In this document: positions 7,694 through 19,000 of the stretch, piece by piece
How positions within the stretch are numbered: the first letter of the stretch is position 1
Layout of the letters: every line of letters starts with the position of its first letter
Source: Mycobacterium conspicuum
GTDB lineage: Bacteria > Actinomycetota > Actinomycetes > Mycobacteriales > Mycobacteriaceae
Direction of reading: 5' to 3'
Assembly (NCBI RefSeq): GCF_010730195.1
Contig: NZ_AP022613.1
Coordinates: 3,844,001-3,908,000, forward strand
DNA: 64,000 nt
Notes under the pieces: generated by a model
Databases searched by the model: none
What the model saw: the letters and a program-made list of their open reading frames with translations, nothing else
What the model was told of the DNA's origin: nothing
Made by a program: the position numbers and the translations under genes

Positions 7694-8851
7694 ATGCAAT
7701 TGGCACTCACAGCAGACGAAGCCGCATTCCGCGACGAGCTTCGCAGCTTCTACACCACCAAGATTCCCGAAGACATCCGCCAGCGGGTGCGTCACGCCTC
7801 GTCGCTGACCAAGGACGAGGTCGTCACGACGCAGCGAATTTTGAACGAACACGGCCTGGCGGTGCCGAACTGGCCGATCGAATGGGGCGGCAAGGACTGG
7901 ACACCCACCCAGCACCAGATCTGGTCCGACGAGATGCAATTGGCGTGTGTGCCCGAGCCGCTGAACTTCAACACCAAGATGGTCGGCCCGGTAATCGCCG
8001 AGTTCGGCTCGCAGGAGGTCAAGGAGCGATTCCTGCCGGCGACGGCCAACCTCGACATCTGGTGGTGCCAGGGGTTCTCCGAGCCGGAGGCCGGCTCCGA
8101 CCTGGCGTCACTACGCACCACCGCGGTCCGTGACGGCGACGAGTACGTCGTCAACGGCCAGAAGACCTGGACGACGCTGGCGCAGTGGGCGGACTGGATC
8201 TTCTGTCTGGTGCGCACCGACCCGCAGGCGCCCAAGCGCCAGGCCGGGATTTCGTTTCTGCTCTTCGACATGAAGACCCCGGGCATCACGCTGCGGCCGA
8301 TCAAGACGATCGACGGCGGCGCGGAGATCAACGAGTTGTTCTTCTCCGATGTTCGCGTGCCCGCCAATCAGCTTGTCGGACAAGAGAATCAGGGTTGGAC
8401 GTACGCTAAATTCCTGCTCGGCAACGAGCGCACCGGCATCGCCGGGGTGGGACGGACCAAGGTGCGCCTCGCCGAGGTGAAAAAGCAGGCCGCGGAGACC
8501 GGGATCCTCGACGACCCGCTGTTCGCGGCCCGGCTCGCCGAGGCCGAAAACGAGCTGCTGGCATTGGAACTCACGCAGGCCCGGGTGGTCTCCGATTCCT
8601 CGGGCGGCGAGGCCAACCCGGCGTCGTCGGTGCTCAAGCTGCGCGGGAGTCAGTTGCAGCAGGTGGCCACCGAATTGTTGGTCGAGGTGGCCGGGCCGGA
8701 CGCGTTGCCCGCCGACGGGGACGACATTGCGTCCCCGGACTGGGCACAGAGCAGCGCACCGCGCTATCTCAACTGGCGCAAGGCGTCGATTTACGGCGGC
8801 AGCAGCGAAGTGCAACGCAACATCATCGCGTCCACCATTTTGGGATTGTGA
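7694..8851 (+). CDS. acyl-CoA dehydrogenase, first subunit of a FadE pair
   Basis: The 385-residue acyl-CoA dehydrogenase shows the FAD- and substrate-binding motifs WWCQGFSEPEAGSDLASL (~119-136) and KTWTTLAQWADWIFCLVRT, and the C-terminal YGGSSEVQRNIIASTILGL. ATG 7694 is preceded by AAGGAGG. It is separated by 7 bp from a second, divergent ACAD, the arrangement of mycobacterial alpha2beta2 FadE heterotetramers such as FadE26-27 and FadE28-29. Those act on CoA thioesters of sterol side chains or unusual lipids. The substrate here is not readable; adjacency to the PKS suggests, without proving, a role in the polyphleate starter or chain. Confidence 0.85.
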   Translation: MQLALTADEAAFRDELRSFYTTKIPEDIRQRVRHASSLTKDEVVTTQRILNEHGLAVPNWPIEWGGKDWTPTQHQIWSDEMQLACVPEPLNFNTKMVGPVIAEFGSQEVKERFLPATANLDIWWCQGFSEPEAGSDLASLRTTAVRDGDEYVVNGQKTWTTLAQWADWIFCLVRTDPQAPKRQAGISFLLFDMKTPGITLRPIKTIDGGAEINELFFSDVRVPANQLVGQENQGWTYAKFLLGNERTGIAGVGRTKVRLAEVKKQAAETGILDDPLFAARLAEAENELLALELTQARVVSDSSGGEANPASSVLKLRGSQLQQVATELLVEVAGPDALPADGDDIASPDWAQSSAPRYLNWRKASIYGGSSEVQRNIIASTILGL

Positions 8852-8858
8852 GGCAGCC

Positions 8859-9974
8859 ATGGACTTTCAGTTGAGCGACGAGCAGACCCTGCTCCGCGAC
8901 ACCACTCGCGACCTGCTGTCACGCAGCTACGACCCGGAAAGCCGCATCAAGGTGATCGGCTCCGATCTCGGCTGGAGCCGCGAGGTTTGGAGCCAGCTCG
9001 CCGATACCGGCATTCTCGGTCTCGGATTCGATCAGGACGAGTCGGGTCAGCTCGAGATCGCGCTGGTGCTCACCGAGGTTGGCCGCCGGTTGGCGCCCGA
9101 GCCGATCCTGCACGCCGCGCTTGCGCCCGGCGCGCTGATCGCCCAACTGGGCACCGATGAGCAGAAACAACTTCTCGACGATGTCGCGGCCGGCCAGCAT
9201 CTGCTGGCCTTCGCGCATCTGGAGCCGGGCCACCGCAAGCCGACCGCGGAAACCTCCACTCGAGCTGCGCGGCAAGGCGATTCGTGGACGCTGACCGGAC
9301 GCAAGAATCCGGTTTTGGCCGGCGACAGCGCCGAAACCCTGGTCGTCAGCGCCGCGTTGCCCGACGGTGGCACCGGGTTGTTCCTGGTGGACGCCGCCCA
9401 GACAAACGCTGTGAGCCGGCGCGGCTACCGAACGTTCGACGGCCAGCGCGGCGCCCAGATCGACCTGGATTCCGCCCCCGCCCAACCCCTCGGCGATGCG
9501 GTCGATGCGACCGGGCACATCCGCGACGCGCTCATCCGCGTGCAGTCGGCGTTGTGCTCCGAGGCGGTCGGGGCCATGGAGGAAGCCCTGCGCCTGACCA
9601 CCGATTACCTCAAGACCCGCAAGCAGTTTGGCGTCACCCTGAGCAAGTTCCAGGCGCTCACCCAGCGGGCCGCCGACATGTACGTCTCGCTGGAATTGGC
9701 CCGCAGCATGAGCCTTTACGCCGCGATGTCGATCGCCGACGGCAACCTCGACCCGATGATCGCGTCGCGGGCAAAGCTGCAGATCGGCCGCTCGGGCCGG
9801 CACATCGCGCAGGAGTCGATCCAGATGCACGGCGGGATCGGTGTGACCGCGGAATATCCCGTCAGCCACTACGCGGCCAGGCTCACCGCGATCGAGAACA
9901 CCCTGGGCACCTCGGGCGACCACCTGCACAACCTGATCGAGCACATCGGCGACTACGAGCTAGTTCGCATCTAG
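8859..9974 (+). CDS. acyl-CoA dehydrogenase, second subunit of a FadE pair
   Basis: This 371-residue FadE protein begins MDFQLSDEQTLLRDTTRDLL. The C-terminal half has DYLKTRKQFGVTLSKFQALTQRAADMYVSLELARS and QMHGGIGVTAEYPVSHY, both typical of ACAD helical domains. The middle is shortened and lacks a clear FAD signature (HLEPGHRKPTAE in place of T-E-P-x-A-G-S-D), as expected of the partner subunit in a heteromeric enzyme. ATG 8859 lies 7 bp after the first subunit's stop. The gene converges on the PKS with a 58-bp gap. Confidence 0.82.
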   Translation: MDFQLSDEQTLLRDTTRDLLSRSYDPESRIKVIGSDLGWSREVWSQLADTGILGLGFDQDESGQLEIALVLTEVGRRLAPEPILHAALAPGALIAQLGTDEQKQLLDDVAAGQHLLAFAHLEPGHRKPTAETSTRAARQGDSWTLTGRKNPVLAGDSAETLVVSAALPDGGTGLFLVDAAQTNAVSRRGYRTFDGQRGAQIDLDSAPAQPLGDAVDATGHIRDALIRVQSALCSEAVGAMEEALRLTTDYLKTRKQFGVTLSKFQALTQRAADMYVSLELARSMSLYAAMSIADGNLDPMIASRAKLQIGRSGRHIAQESIQMHGGIGVTAEYPVSHYAARLTAIENTLGTSGDHLHNLIEHIGDYELVRI

Positions 9975-10032
9975 TTCGGCCTCGCATACGCACCGGCAAC
10001 GAAGGCTTGCCGGATTCGACATCGGCGACCGA

Positions 10033-13000
10033 TCACACCGGCTCGGGTGCGGCGGCGGCTTCCGCGTTGTCGGACCGCGCGCCCTGCTGCGAAACCATTT
10101 CCGGCAACTGGCCGGCCAGATACTCGGCCAGGCCCCCGATCGTCGGATAGTCGAACACCGCGGTGGCGCTGATCGTGAACGCCCCGCCGAACTGGCTGTG
10201 TAACCGGTTGCGGAGTTCGACCGCCATCAGCGAATCCGTCCCCAGGTCCAAGAACCGACTGCTTGCCGCGGGCGGTTGCGCAAGCCGCAGGAAGCCCTGC
10301 ACTTCGCGCTGCAGGAATTCGGTCAGGAAACGGGCGCGCTGCGCCGCGGGCACCTCCTGGAGCTGCTTGAGCAACTCACTGTCGCCGGTCGCGTCGCCGA
10401 CCGCGCTGGGCAAAACGAGGTCGAGGATCGGCGGACGAGTGCTGCCCAGCATCTTGGCGGCACGCTGCCAGTTGGCCTTGAGCACGGTGGCCTGCCCGGC
10501 TCCGTTGGCGACCACCTCTCCGAGCGCGTTCAGCGCGGCCGTCGGTTCCAGCGGAATGAGGCCTTGCGCACCGATATTGGCGAGTGCGGCCTCCGAGGAG
10601 GCCATGCCGCCCTGAGCCCAGGGACCGAAGTTGATCCCGGTTGCCGGCAAACCGCGCGCCTTTCGTTCCGCAACCAGCCCGTCGAGCAGCGCGTTGGCCG
10701 TCGAGTAGTTGGCCTGGCCGGGGGAACCGAGCAAGCTGGACACCGAAGACGAGACGATGAAGAACTCGAGGTCGTCGTTCCGCGTCAACCGGTCCAAGTG
10801 ACAGGCACCGAACGCCTTGGGCGCCAACGTCGTACGGAATCGGTCCGGGGTCTGCTGGGACAACAGCGCGTCGTCGAGGACGCCCGCCAAATGCACCACT
10901 CCGCCCAGCGGCGGCAACTCCGCGCGGATCCGCTCCAGCAGCCTTTCCGCCTGCGACTCGTCGCCGACATCGGCCGCGAAGCTGTGGATTCGGCACCGGT
11001 AGCGCTCGGTGATGTCCTCGATTGTCCGTCGCGCAACGGCATCGGGCGAGCGCCGGCTGGTCAGCACAATGTCACCCGCACCGAGCTGCGCCAGATAGGC
11101 GGCCGTGTGCAGACCGATCGCACCGAGCCCACCGGTGATCAGATAGCTCCGATCGCCGCGCGGCTGCAGTGGGTCCGGCATCTGCAGCACGATCTTCCCG
11201 ATGTGCCGCGCTTGCTGCATGCGACGAAACGCCGTCTTCGCCTCGGTCAGCGGATAAATCTCGACGGGCAGTGGCGTCCACTCCCCGGTGGCCAACCCGT
11301 CGGACACCTCATCGAGCAACCCACGGATGCGGTCGGGGTCGAGCATGCTCGTCATGTCCAATGCGACGATCTCGTAGGCGATGTCGGGACGGACGGCCGC
11401 CATCTGCTCGCGCGTCCAGATGTCTCGCTTGGCGATCTCGACGAACCGGCCGTTGCGCGCGGTGGCGCGCACGGTCGCCTCGATGAAGCCTTCGTTGGTG
11501 AGGCTGTTCAGCACGACGTCGACGCCGGCGCCGTCGGTGTCGGCGAGGATCTGGTCGGCGAAATCCGTAGTGCGCGAATCGTAGACGTACTCCACACCGA
11601 GCTTGTGTAGCGTCGCGCGCTTGTAGGTGCTGGCGGTGGCGAAGACGGTGGCACCATGCTGATGTGCCATCTGGATGGCGGCCAATCCCACGCCACCGCT
11701 GGCGGCGTGAATGAGAACCCGATCACCGGGCCGTAGCTGCGCCCAGTCGAACGCGAGCCGAGTGGTGAGTGCCGCGGCGGGAATGGTGGCCGCCGCGACC
11801 GCGCTCAGCCCGTCGGGCAGCGGCGCCAGCAACTGGACGGGCACATTGAACCGGCTGGCGAACGCGCCCTGCATGAAGCCGTACACGCGCTGGCCGACCT
11901 CGAATCCGGTAACGCCCGGACCCAGTTGGGTGACGACGCCGGCGAAGTCCCCGCCGAGCGGGCCCGGATCGCCCGGGTAGAGGCCCAGCACATTGAGCAC
12001 CTCCCGGAAGTTCAACCCGCCGGCCTGCACCCGGACCTGCACCAGGCCCTCGGCCGGCGGCGCCACCTCCGCCTCGAGGAGACGCAGGTTGTCGATCGCG
12101 CCGCGTTCGGTGGGCATCAGGACGTAATCGGTGGCGCGCGGCACCGTGAGATGGCCACCGCGCGCCCATGGCAGTAGCCGCGACGCCAGGAGCTTCCCTT
12201 GCCGCAGTGCGACTTCGGGTTCCTCGAGGGGTGCGCCCAGCAGGCCGGCCAGCGAGTGCACGGCCTGCTCGGATCCGTCGCAATCGACCAGCCGGCAGCG
12301 CAGGGCCGGTTCCTCGTTGACGATGGTGCGCCCGAGTCCCCACAGGGCGGCCTGGACCGGGTCGACCGGCTCGCCGGATTCGGTCGCTATGGCGCGTTCG
12401 GTGATGATCCACAGGCCGTCGGGAAGTTTGACCGACGCCGCGTCATCGACGGCCTGCAGGGTGTGCACCGCGCCGAGCAGATGGCCGATTTCGGCTTCCA
12501 GCCGCGCGGCGGATTCGGCGCTCGACTCGTCTACAGCCGGACCGCAGCTGCGCCAGACGATCCCGGTGAAGGGGTTGCCGCTTTCGTGAGCCTGTGCCAA
12601 CAGCTGTCCCAGATTCACCGAAGGTGAGGCCCGGTCGAAAGCGACACCGCCCGGCAGTTCGGTCGCCAGTTCGTCGAATCCCGCGACCAGCCAAGCACTG
12701 CTTGGCTTTTCGGCGTCGTCGATATCATCGCTCGACGGCACGGGCGGCAGCTCGTGCCAGCCGAGGGTATAGAGCAGCCGGGTGGCATCGCCACCGAGCC
12801 CGCGCAACAACGCTTCCCGCGGCGCGCGTTTGACCGTGAATTCGGTGATTCCGCCCAGCCGGCGGCCATCCCGATCGACGAAATCGATGTCGAAGACCTG
12901 CGTTTCGCTGTCGAGGGCGCTGGCCCGCCACCGACCGTGGGCATAAAATCGCCGAGGAATCTTCTCCCGCAGCTCCACCTGCTTGTACCGCAACGGCAGC

Positions 13001-16000
13001 AAGAGATCGTTCATGCCCTGTTCCATCGCGGTAAGCGCGGGGAAGGCCGGGAAGACGATCCCGGTGCACAGATCGAGCAGCACCGGGTGCATCGGCTCGG
13101 TTCCGAGGTGTTCGGCTAGTTCGTCGCCGACGCTGAGATCGCCGACCGACTCGTGCTCGCCGACCCACAACGACTTCAGGGATGTGGCCCAGGTTGGGCC
13201 CCAAGCCAACTCGTTTTCGGCCATGGTCTCGAACAACTCCTGCGGGCGGCGGCGCTCGGACCGCTCGATCGCCGCTTCGATCGAGTCCGCGGGATCCGCC
13301 GCCGGCGCCGCCTCGGCAGTGACATCGGCGACACCGGACACGACGGTGCCGTCCGCGTTCAGCGCCCATGCGGCATCAGCAACGCCGTACGGTCGGCTAT
13401 GCACCTGGAACTTCCAGCCGCCACCCTCCGGAAGCGGATGCAGAGACAGCTGCACCTCTCGAGAGGCCTTGTCGGGCAGGATGATCGGCTCGTAGAAATA
13501 GACGTTTTGCACGCGACCCGGGGCCCCGACGGCGGCCAGCGCCATCATCGCATACGTCGCACCCGGAACGACAACGGTGCCATAGATGACGTGATCGGAA
13601 AGCCACGGCTGGGACTTGACCGACAACCGACTGGTGTAGACGGAGTCGCCGGAGGCGAGTTCTTTTGCGCTGCCCAGGATTCCGGATACGGATACGCCTT
13701 GACCATCGATGCCGGCGATTCCGGAAGTCTTGGGCCAGAAGCGACGACGCTGGAAGGGATAGGTGGGCAGCTCGAGTCTGCGGCGAGACTGACGGTGCAG
13801 CGCGGCCAGCGTGGGCCGATGGCCGCTGACGTACGTCGCGGCCAGGGCCTCGGCGATCTGGCGCCGGTCCCCGACGCCCTTGCGCAGGGACACGATCGCA
13901 CGCGGCGCGGGCAGGTGTTCCGGCCAGACCTGCACCGCGGCCCCGGTCAGCACCGGTTGCGGACCGATCTCCATCAACACCGAGCAACCCAGCGCCGCCA
14001 CGGTGCGTACGCTTTCGGCGAACTGCACCGGCTGGCGGGAATGCCGCCGCCAATATTGCGCGTCCAGTGGGGTTTCCGGCGTGAGCACGGTGCCGGTGCG
14101 GTTGCAGACCAGCGGCAACCGTGGCGCGGCGTATTGCAACTGCGTTGCGTAAGACTCGAATTCACCGAGGACCGGCTCCAGCAACTCCGAGTGGAAGGCG
14201 TGGCTGGTCTCTAGCCAGCTGCACCGGATCCCGTCGCTGCCACACGTGCCGAAGATCTGTTCTAAGTCGGCGCCGGGACCGGACAACACCGTGTTGGGTC
14301 CGTTGTAGGCGGCGACCGACACCCGGGGGAACTGGCCGGCGATCTCCTCGACATACTTGGCGTCGGCGAACACCGCGACCATGCGCCCACCGTCGGGCAG
14401 GCTGCCAAACAACCTGCCGCGCTCGGCCATCAGCCGCGCCCCGTCCTCGATGCTGAAGACCCCCGCCAGACAGGCCGCCGCGTATTGGCCGACGCTGTGC
14501 CCCAGTACGACGTCGGGCTGGACGCCCCACGACTGCCACAGCCGGGCCAAGCCCATTTCCACGGCGAACAGCGCAGGTTGCGCAAACGACGTGTACCGTA
14601 ACGTCTCTCCGGCTTCACCACCGCGTTCGGTGGCGAACAGCACCTCGAGCAACGGGCGGGACAAGATCGGATCGACGGCGTCCGCACAGCGCGTCAGCGT
14701 TTCCGCGAAAACCGGCTCTGCGTCGAACAATTCGCGCGCCATTCCCGGGTACTGGCTGCCTTGCCCGGTGAATAACCACGCCGTTGTCGGGCGGTCCGTG
14801 CATTCGCCACGCACCACGCCCGGTCGCATCCGGTTCTCGGCCAGGTCGGCCAGCGCCTCGCGGGCCCCCTGAACCGAATCCACCACCAGCGCGGCCCGGT
14901 ATTCGAAATGCGAACGCCCGGACCAAGCCGTGAAGCACACGTCGGCGACGTCAATCTTGGGGTGGGCGTTCAACCATTCCCCATATCGCTCCGCCAATGC
15001 CACCAGCGCCTGTGGTGACCGTGCGGACAGCGGGAGTACGCCGACCAACTCATCCGGAGCGTCGCACTCCGCGGCCGCACCCATTTGACCGGCGCCCGTC
15101 GAGTATTCGTCGGCGGTCGCCGCCGGCTGCGGGGCCTCCTCGATCAGCACGTGCGCGTTTGTGCCGGTGAAACCGAAGGAACTGACGCCGGCGCGGCGCG
15201 GCCTGCCGTTGGTTTGCCACGGAATCGGCCTGTCCACAACCCGCACCGGCAGCGAGTCCCACGGGATGTGCGGCGAGGGTGTCTCGAAATGCAGGCTGGG
15301 CGGCAGCATCTCGTGTTGCAGCGACAACACGACCTTGATCAGCCCGGCGACGCCCGACGCGGACTCCAGGTGGCCGATGTTCGTTTTCACCGACCCGATC
15401 AACAGCGGCCGGTCCGCGTCGCGAGCGCCACCATAGACGGCGCCGGCGGCCTGCACCTCGATCGGGTCACCCAGCGAGGTGCCCGTCCCGTGCGCCTCGA
15501 GGTAGTCAATGTCACCGCCGGTGAGGCCGGCGCGCGCCAGTGCCGTGGCGATAAGCCGTTGCTGCGCACCCCCATTGGGCACCGTCAGACCGCTGGAGGC
15601 GCCGTCTTGGTTCACCGCGCTGGCCGGGATGACCGCGCAAATCCGATCGCCGTCGCGGGTCGCATCGCTCAGCCTCTTGAGCACCAGAATCCCGCAGCCC
15701 TCGCTGCGCACATAGCCGTCGGCGGAGGCGTCGAAGGTCTTGCATCGCCCCACCGGGGACAGCATCCTGGCGCGCGAAGCGGCGATGATCGATACCGGAC
15801 TCAGCAAGACATTCACACCACCGGCCAACGCCAAATCGCAGTCACCGGAATGCAATGCCTGGCAGGCCTGATGGACGGCCACCAACGACGAGCTGCACGC
15901 GGTATCCACCGCCACCGCCGGACCTTCTAGCCCGAGCGCAAAGGCCACCCGGCCCGACACGGCATTGAGCGCATTGCCGGTGATGAAGTGGGGCTCGATC

Positions 16001-19000
16001 TTCTCGACCGAGTCGGCCGACAACAGGTGCGAATACTCATTGGTGCCGACCCCGACAAAGATGCCGCTTCGGGTGCCGCGCAATGCGGAGGGCGCGTAGC
16101 CGGCCCTTTCCAGGCCCTCCCACACCGTTTCCAGCATCAGCCGCTGCTGGGGATCGATCCAAACGGCCTCGCGCGGTGAAATCCCGAAGAATTCCGGGTC
16201 GAATCCGTCGATTTCGTCGAGGAATCCGCCGAAGCGGCTGTAGATCTTGCCCGGAGTCTCCGGATCCGGGTCGTAAAACTCGTCGACGTCGAATCGGTCC
16301 TCCGGGATCTCCCGGATCGCATCGACACCGCCGTGCAACATCTCCCAGAACGCGTCCGGATCCGGCGCTCCGGGAAAACGGCACGCGACCGACACGATCG
16401 CGATCGGCTCGTCGGTGCCCCCGGGCGCCGGCGAACGCACCGCCGAAGCGAGCGGGGTCCCTTCAGACACCCGATCGCCGAGCCCGAGGACGTCGTCGAG
16501 CAGGTAATCCACCACGTCGGAAAGCCGCGGATAGTCCATTGCCAGGGTCGCCGGCACCTCCGCGCCCACGGCCGCCTCGATGCGGCGCCGCAATTCGATG
16601 GCCATCAGCGAATCCATGCCGAGATCGAAGAATCCGGCGTCCGCACGGATCTCCGCGGCATCGACCCGCGTCACCTCCGACACCGCGCCGCGCAAATGAT
16701 CCGCGAGAATTTTCCGACGCTGCCGCACCGGCGCCTGGGTGAGCTGCTCGACCAGTTGTGTCTTCCCGGACGGCCCAGACACTGACGGTGCCGACTCGGG
16801 CACCTCGCGCTCCAACTCGGCCATGAACGACCGCCGCCCCGCCTGTTGGTAGAGGGGCAGGAAGCGGGTCCAGTCGATGCGGGCCACCACCCCTTGCCCG
16901 GACGAATCCGCCAGCAGATCGGCCAGTCCCGCCAGTGCGTCGACGGGCGACAAGGCCCGGATCCCGCGCTGCGCCAGCCGCGAACGCGCCTCCTCGTTGG
17001 CCATGCCCGCCGACCAGGGACCGAAATTGACGCTGACCCCCGACACGCCGCGCTCACGCAGCCGCCAGGCCAGCCCGTCGAGGAAGGCGTTGGCCGCGCC
17101 GTAGGCGCTCTGACCGAACCCACCCCACACCGACGCGATCGAGGACGTGCTGAGGAAGAAATCGAGTTGCAGATCCGCCGTGGCCTCGCTCAAATGCCAA
17201 GCACCCCAAACCTTCCCGGCGAACACGCGGTCCAGTTCGGCTTGAGCTTCCGGGTCACGGGAACGCAGCGGGCTGGTACCGACCTCGCCCGCGGCATGGA
17301 CGATGCCGGCCAGCGGCGGCAGTTCGGCCTTGATCGTGGCTAACAGGCGGGCGACGTCGTGCGCATCGGCGACATCGGCTGCGGCAACCCGGACTTCGCA
17401 GCCGCGCTGTCCGCGCAGCGCGTCGATCCGCGCTTGCGCGGCGGCGCTGGGCGAGCGCCGGCTGGTCAGCACCAGGTGGCGGGCGCCGTGCGCGGCCAGG
17501 TATCCGGCGATTTCCAGTCCGAGCGCCCCCAGTCCCCCGGTCACCAGATACGTTGCGTCGGCGCGCAATGCCAACGGTGTGGCGCCCGGCTGCCCGACCC
17601 GGCGCGCCAGCCGGGGAACGTAGACCGCGTCACCACGCAGCGCGACTTGGTCTTCCCTGATGTCGCCGTCGCGCGATGCCGCGATCTGGTTGATCAACCG
17701 AAACCATTCGTCGGCGGTGCCCTCAGCGAGATCGGCCAGTCCGCCCCACAGTTGAGGATGTTCCAGCGAGGCGGCACGACCAAAGCCCCAAAGGCAGCTC
17801 TGATCCGGTGACACCATGTCGGTGTCGGTGATTCGTTGCGCGCCACGGGTTATCAGCCAAATGGGTCGACGCAGTTCGGCGGCCACCGCGGCGCGGAAGA
17901 GCCGCCGTGCCCCGCCCAAGACTCGCTGTTGCATCCGCTCGAGCGAGCGCATCGATGGTGCGGTGTCGCTACCGAGGGCGTCGACGTGCAAGATACGTAG
18001 CGTCGGTTCGTCCGCCACCGCGGCGCGCAGCGCGATCTCGAGACGTTCCTCGTCGGTGTCCGACGTTGGCAATCCGAGAATCCGATGCCGGTGCCCGCGT
18101 GCGGTCAGCGCGGCGGCGAGCGGCCGGACTACCTCGCCGTCATCGCCGAAAAGCAGCCACGCGGATCCCTCGTCGGCGTCCGAGCTCCCCCTAGCGGTGG
18201 ATTTCGCCCAGCGGATCTCGTAACGGTCCTCCGCGATCGATTGCGTCTTGCGTTGCTGATTATGTTGTGCGGCAAGTCTTGTCAGCACGTCTAGGGTCCG
18301 CTCATTGACGCTGTCGCCGTCGAGGAGCGCGGCGAGTTCCTCGATCCGGCCGTCGTCGAGAAGCCGCACGGCGTCGGTGTGCAGGCGACTAGTGCGCTGG
18401 CTGGGCCCGACGCGGTTTTCATGGAACCAGTACTGACGGTGCTCGAACGGATAGGTCGGCAGATCGAGCTTTCGCGCGGGTCCGACGACGGCGGCGAAGT
18501 CGGGCAGGTGGCCGCTGACGTACGCGTCGGCGAGGGCTTCGGTGATCTGGCGGTGATCGGCATTGTTGCGACGCAACGACGCGATCGCCCGCGGTGCAGA
18601 GGCCGGGTCGGGCCACGCCCGCAGTGCTGCCGCGGTGAGCACCGGTTGCGGGCCGATCTCTAGCAACACTTTGCAATCCAGATCGGCAAGGGTGCGCACG
18701 CTCTTGGCGAATTCCACCGGTTGGCGCGCGTGCCGACGCCAGTACGACCCGTCGAGTCTCGCGCTGGCACCGAGCGCAGCACCGGTGCGATTGCACACTA
18801 AAATCTGTTGCGGCGGGCCGAAATTGAACCGGTTCGCGAACGATTCGAATTCGTCGAGGATCGGATCCAGCAGCGCCGAGTGAAACGCGTGGCTGGTGTC
18901 CAGCCAGTCACACCGAACGCCATCGGCCGTCAACCGGACCACCGCCTGATCCAGATCCTGCGCGGGTCCCGACAGCACGGTGTTAGCGCCGTTGTAGGCG

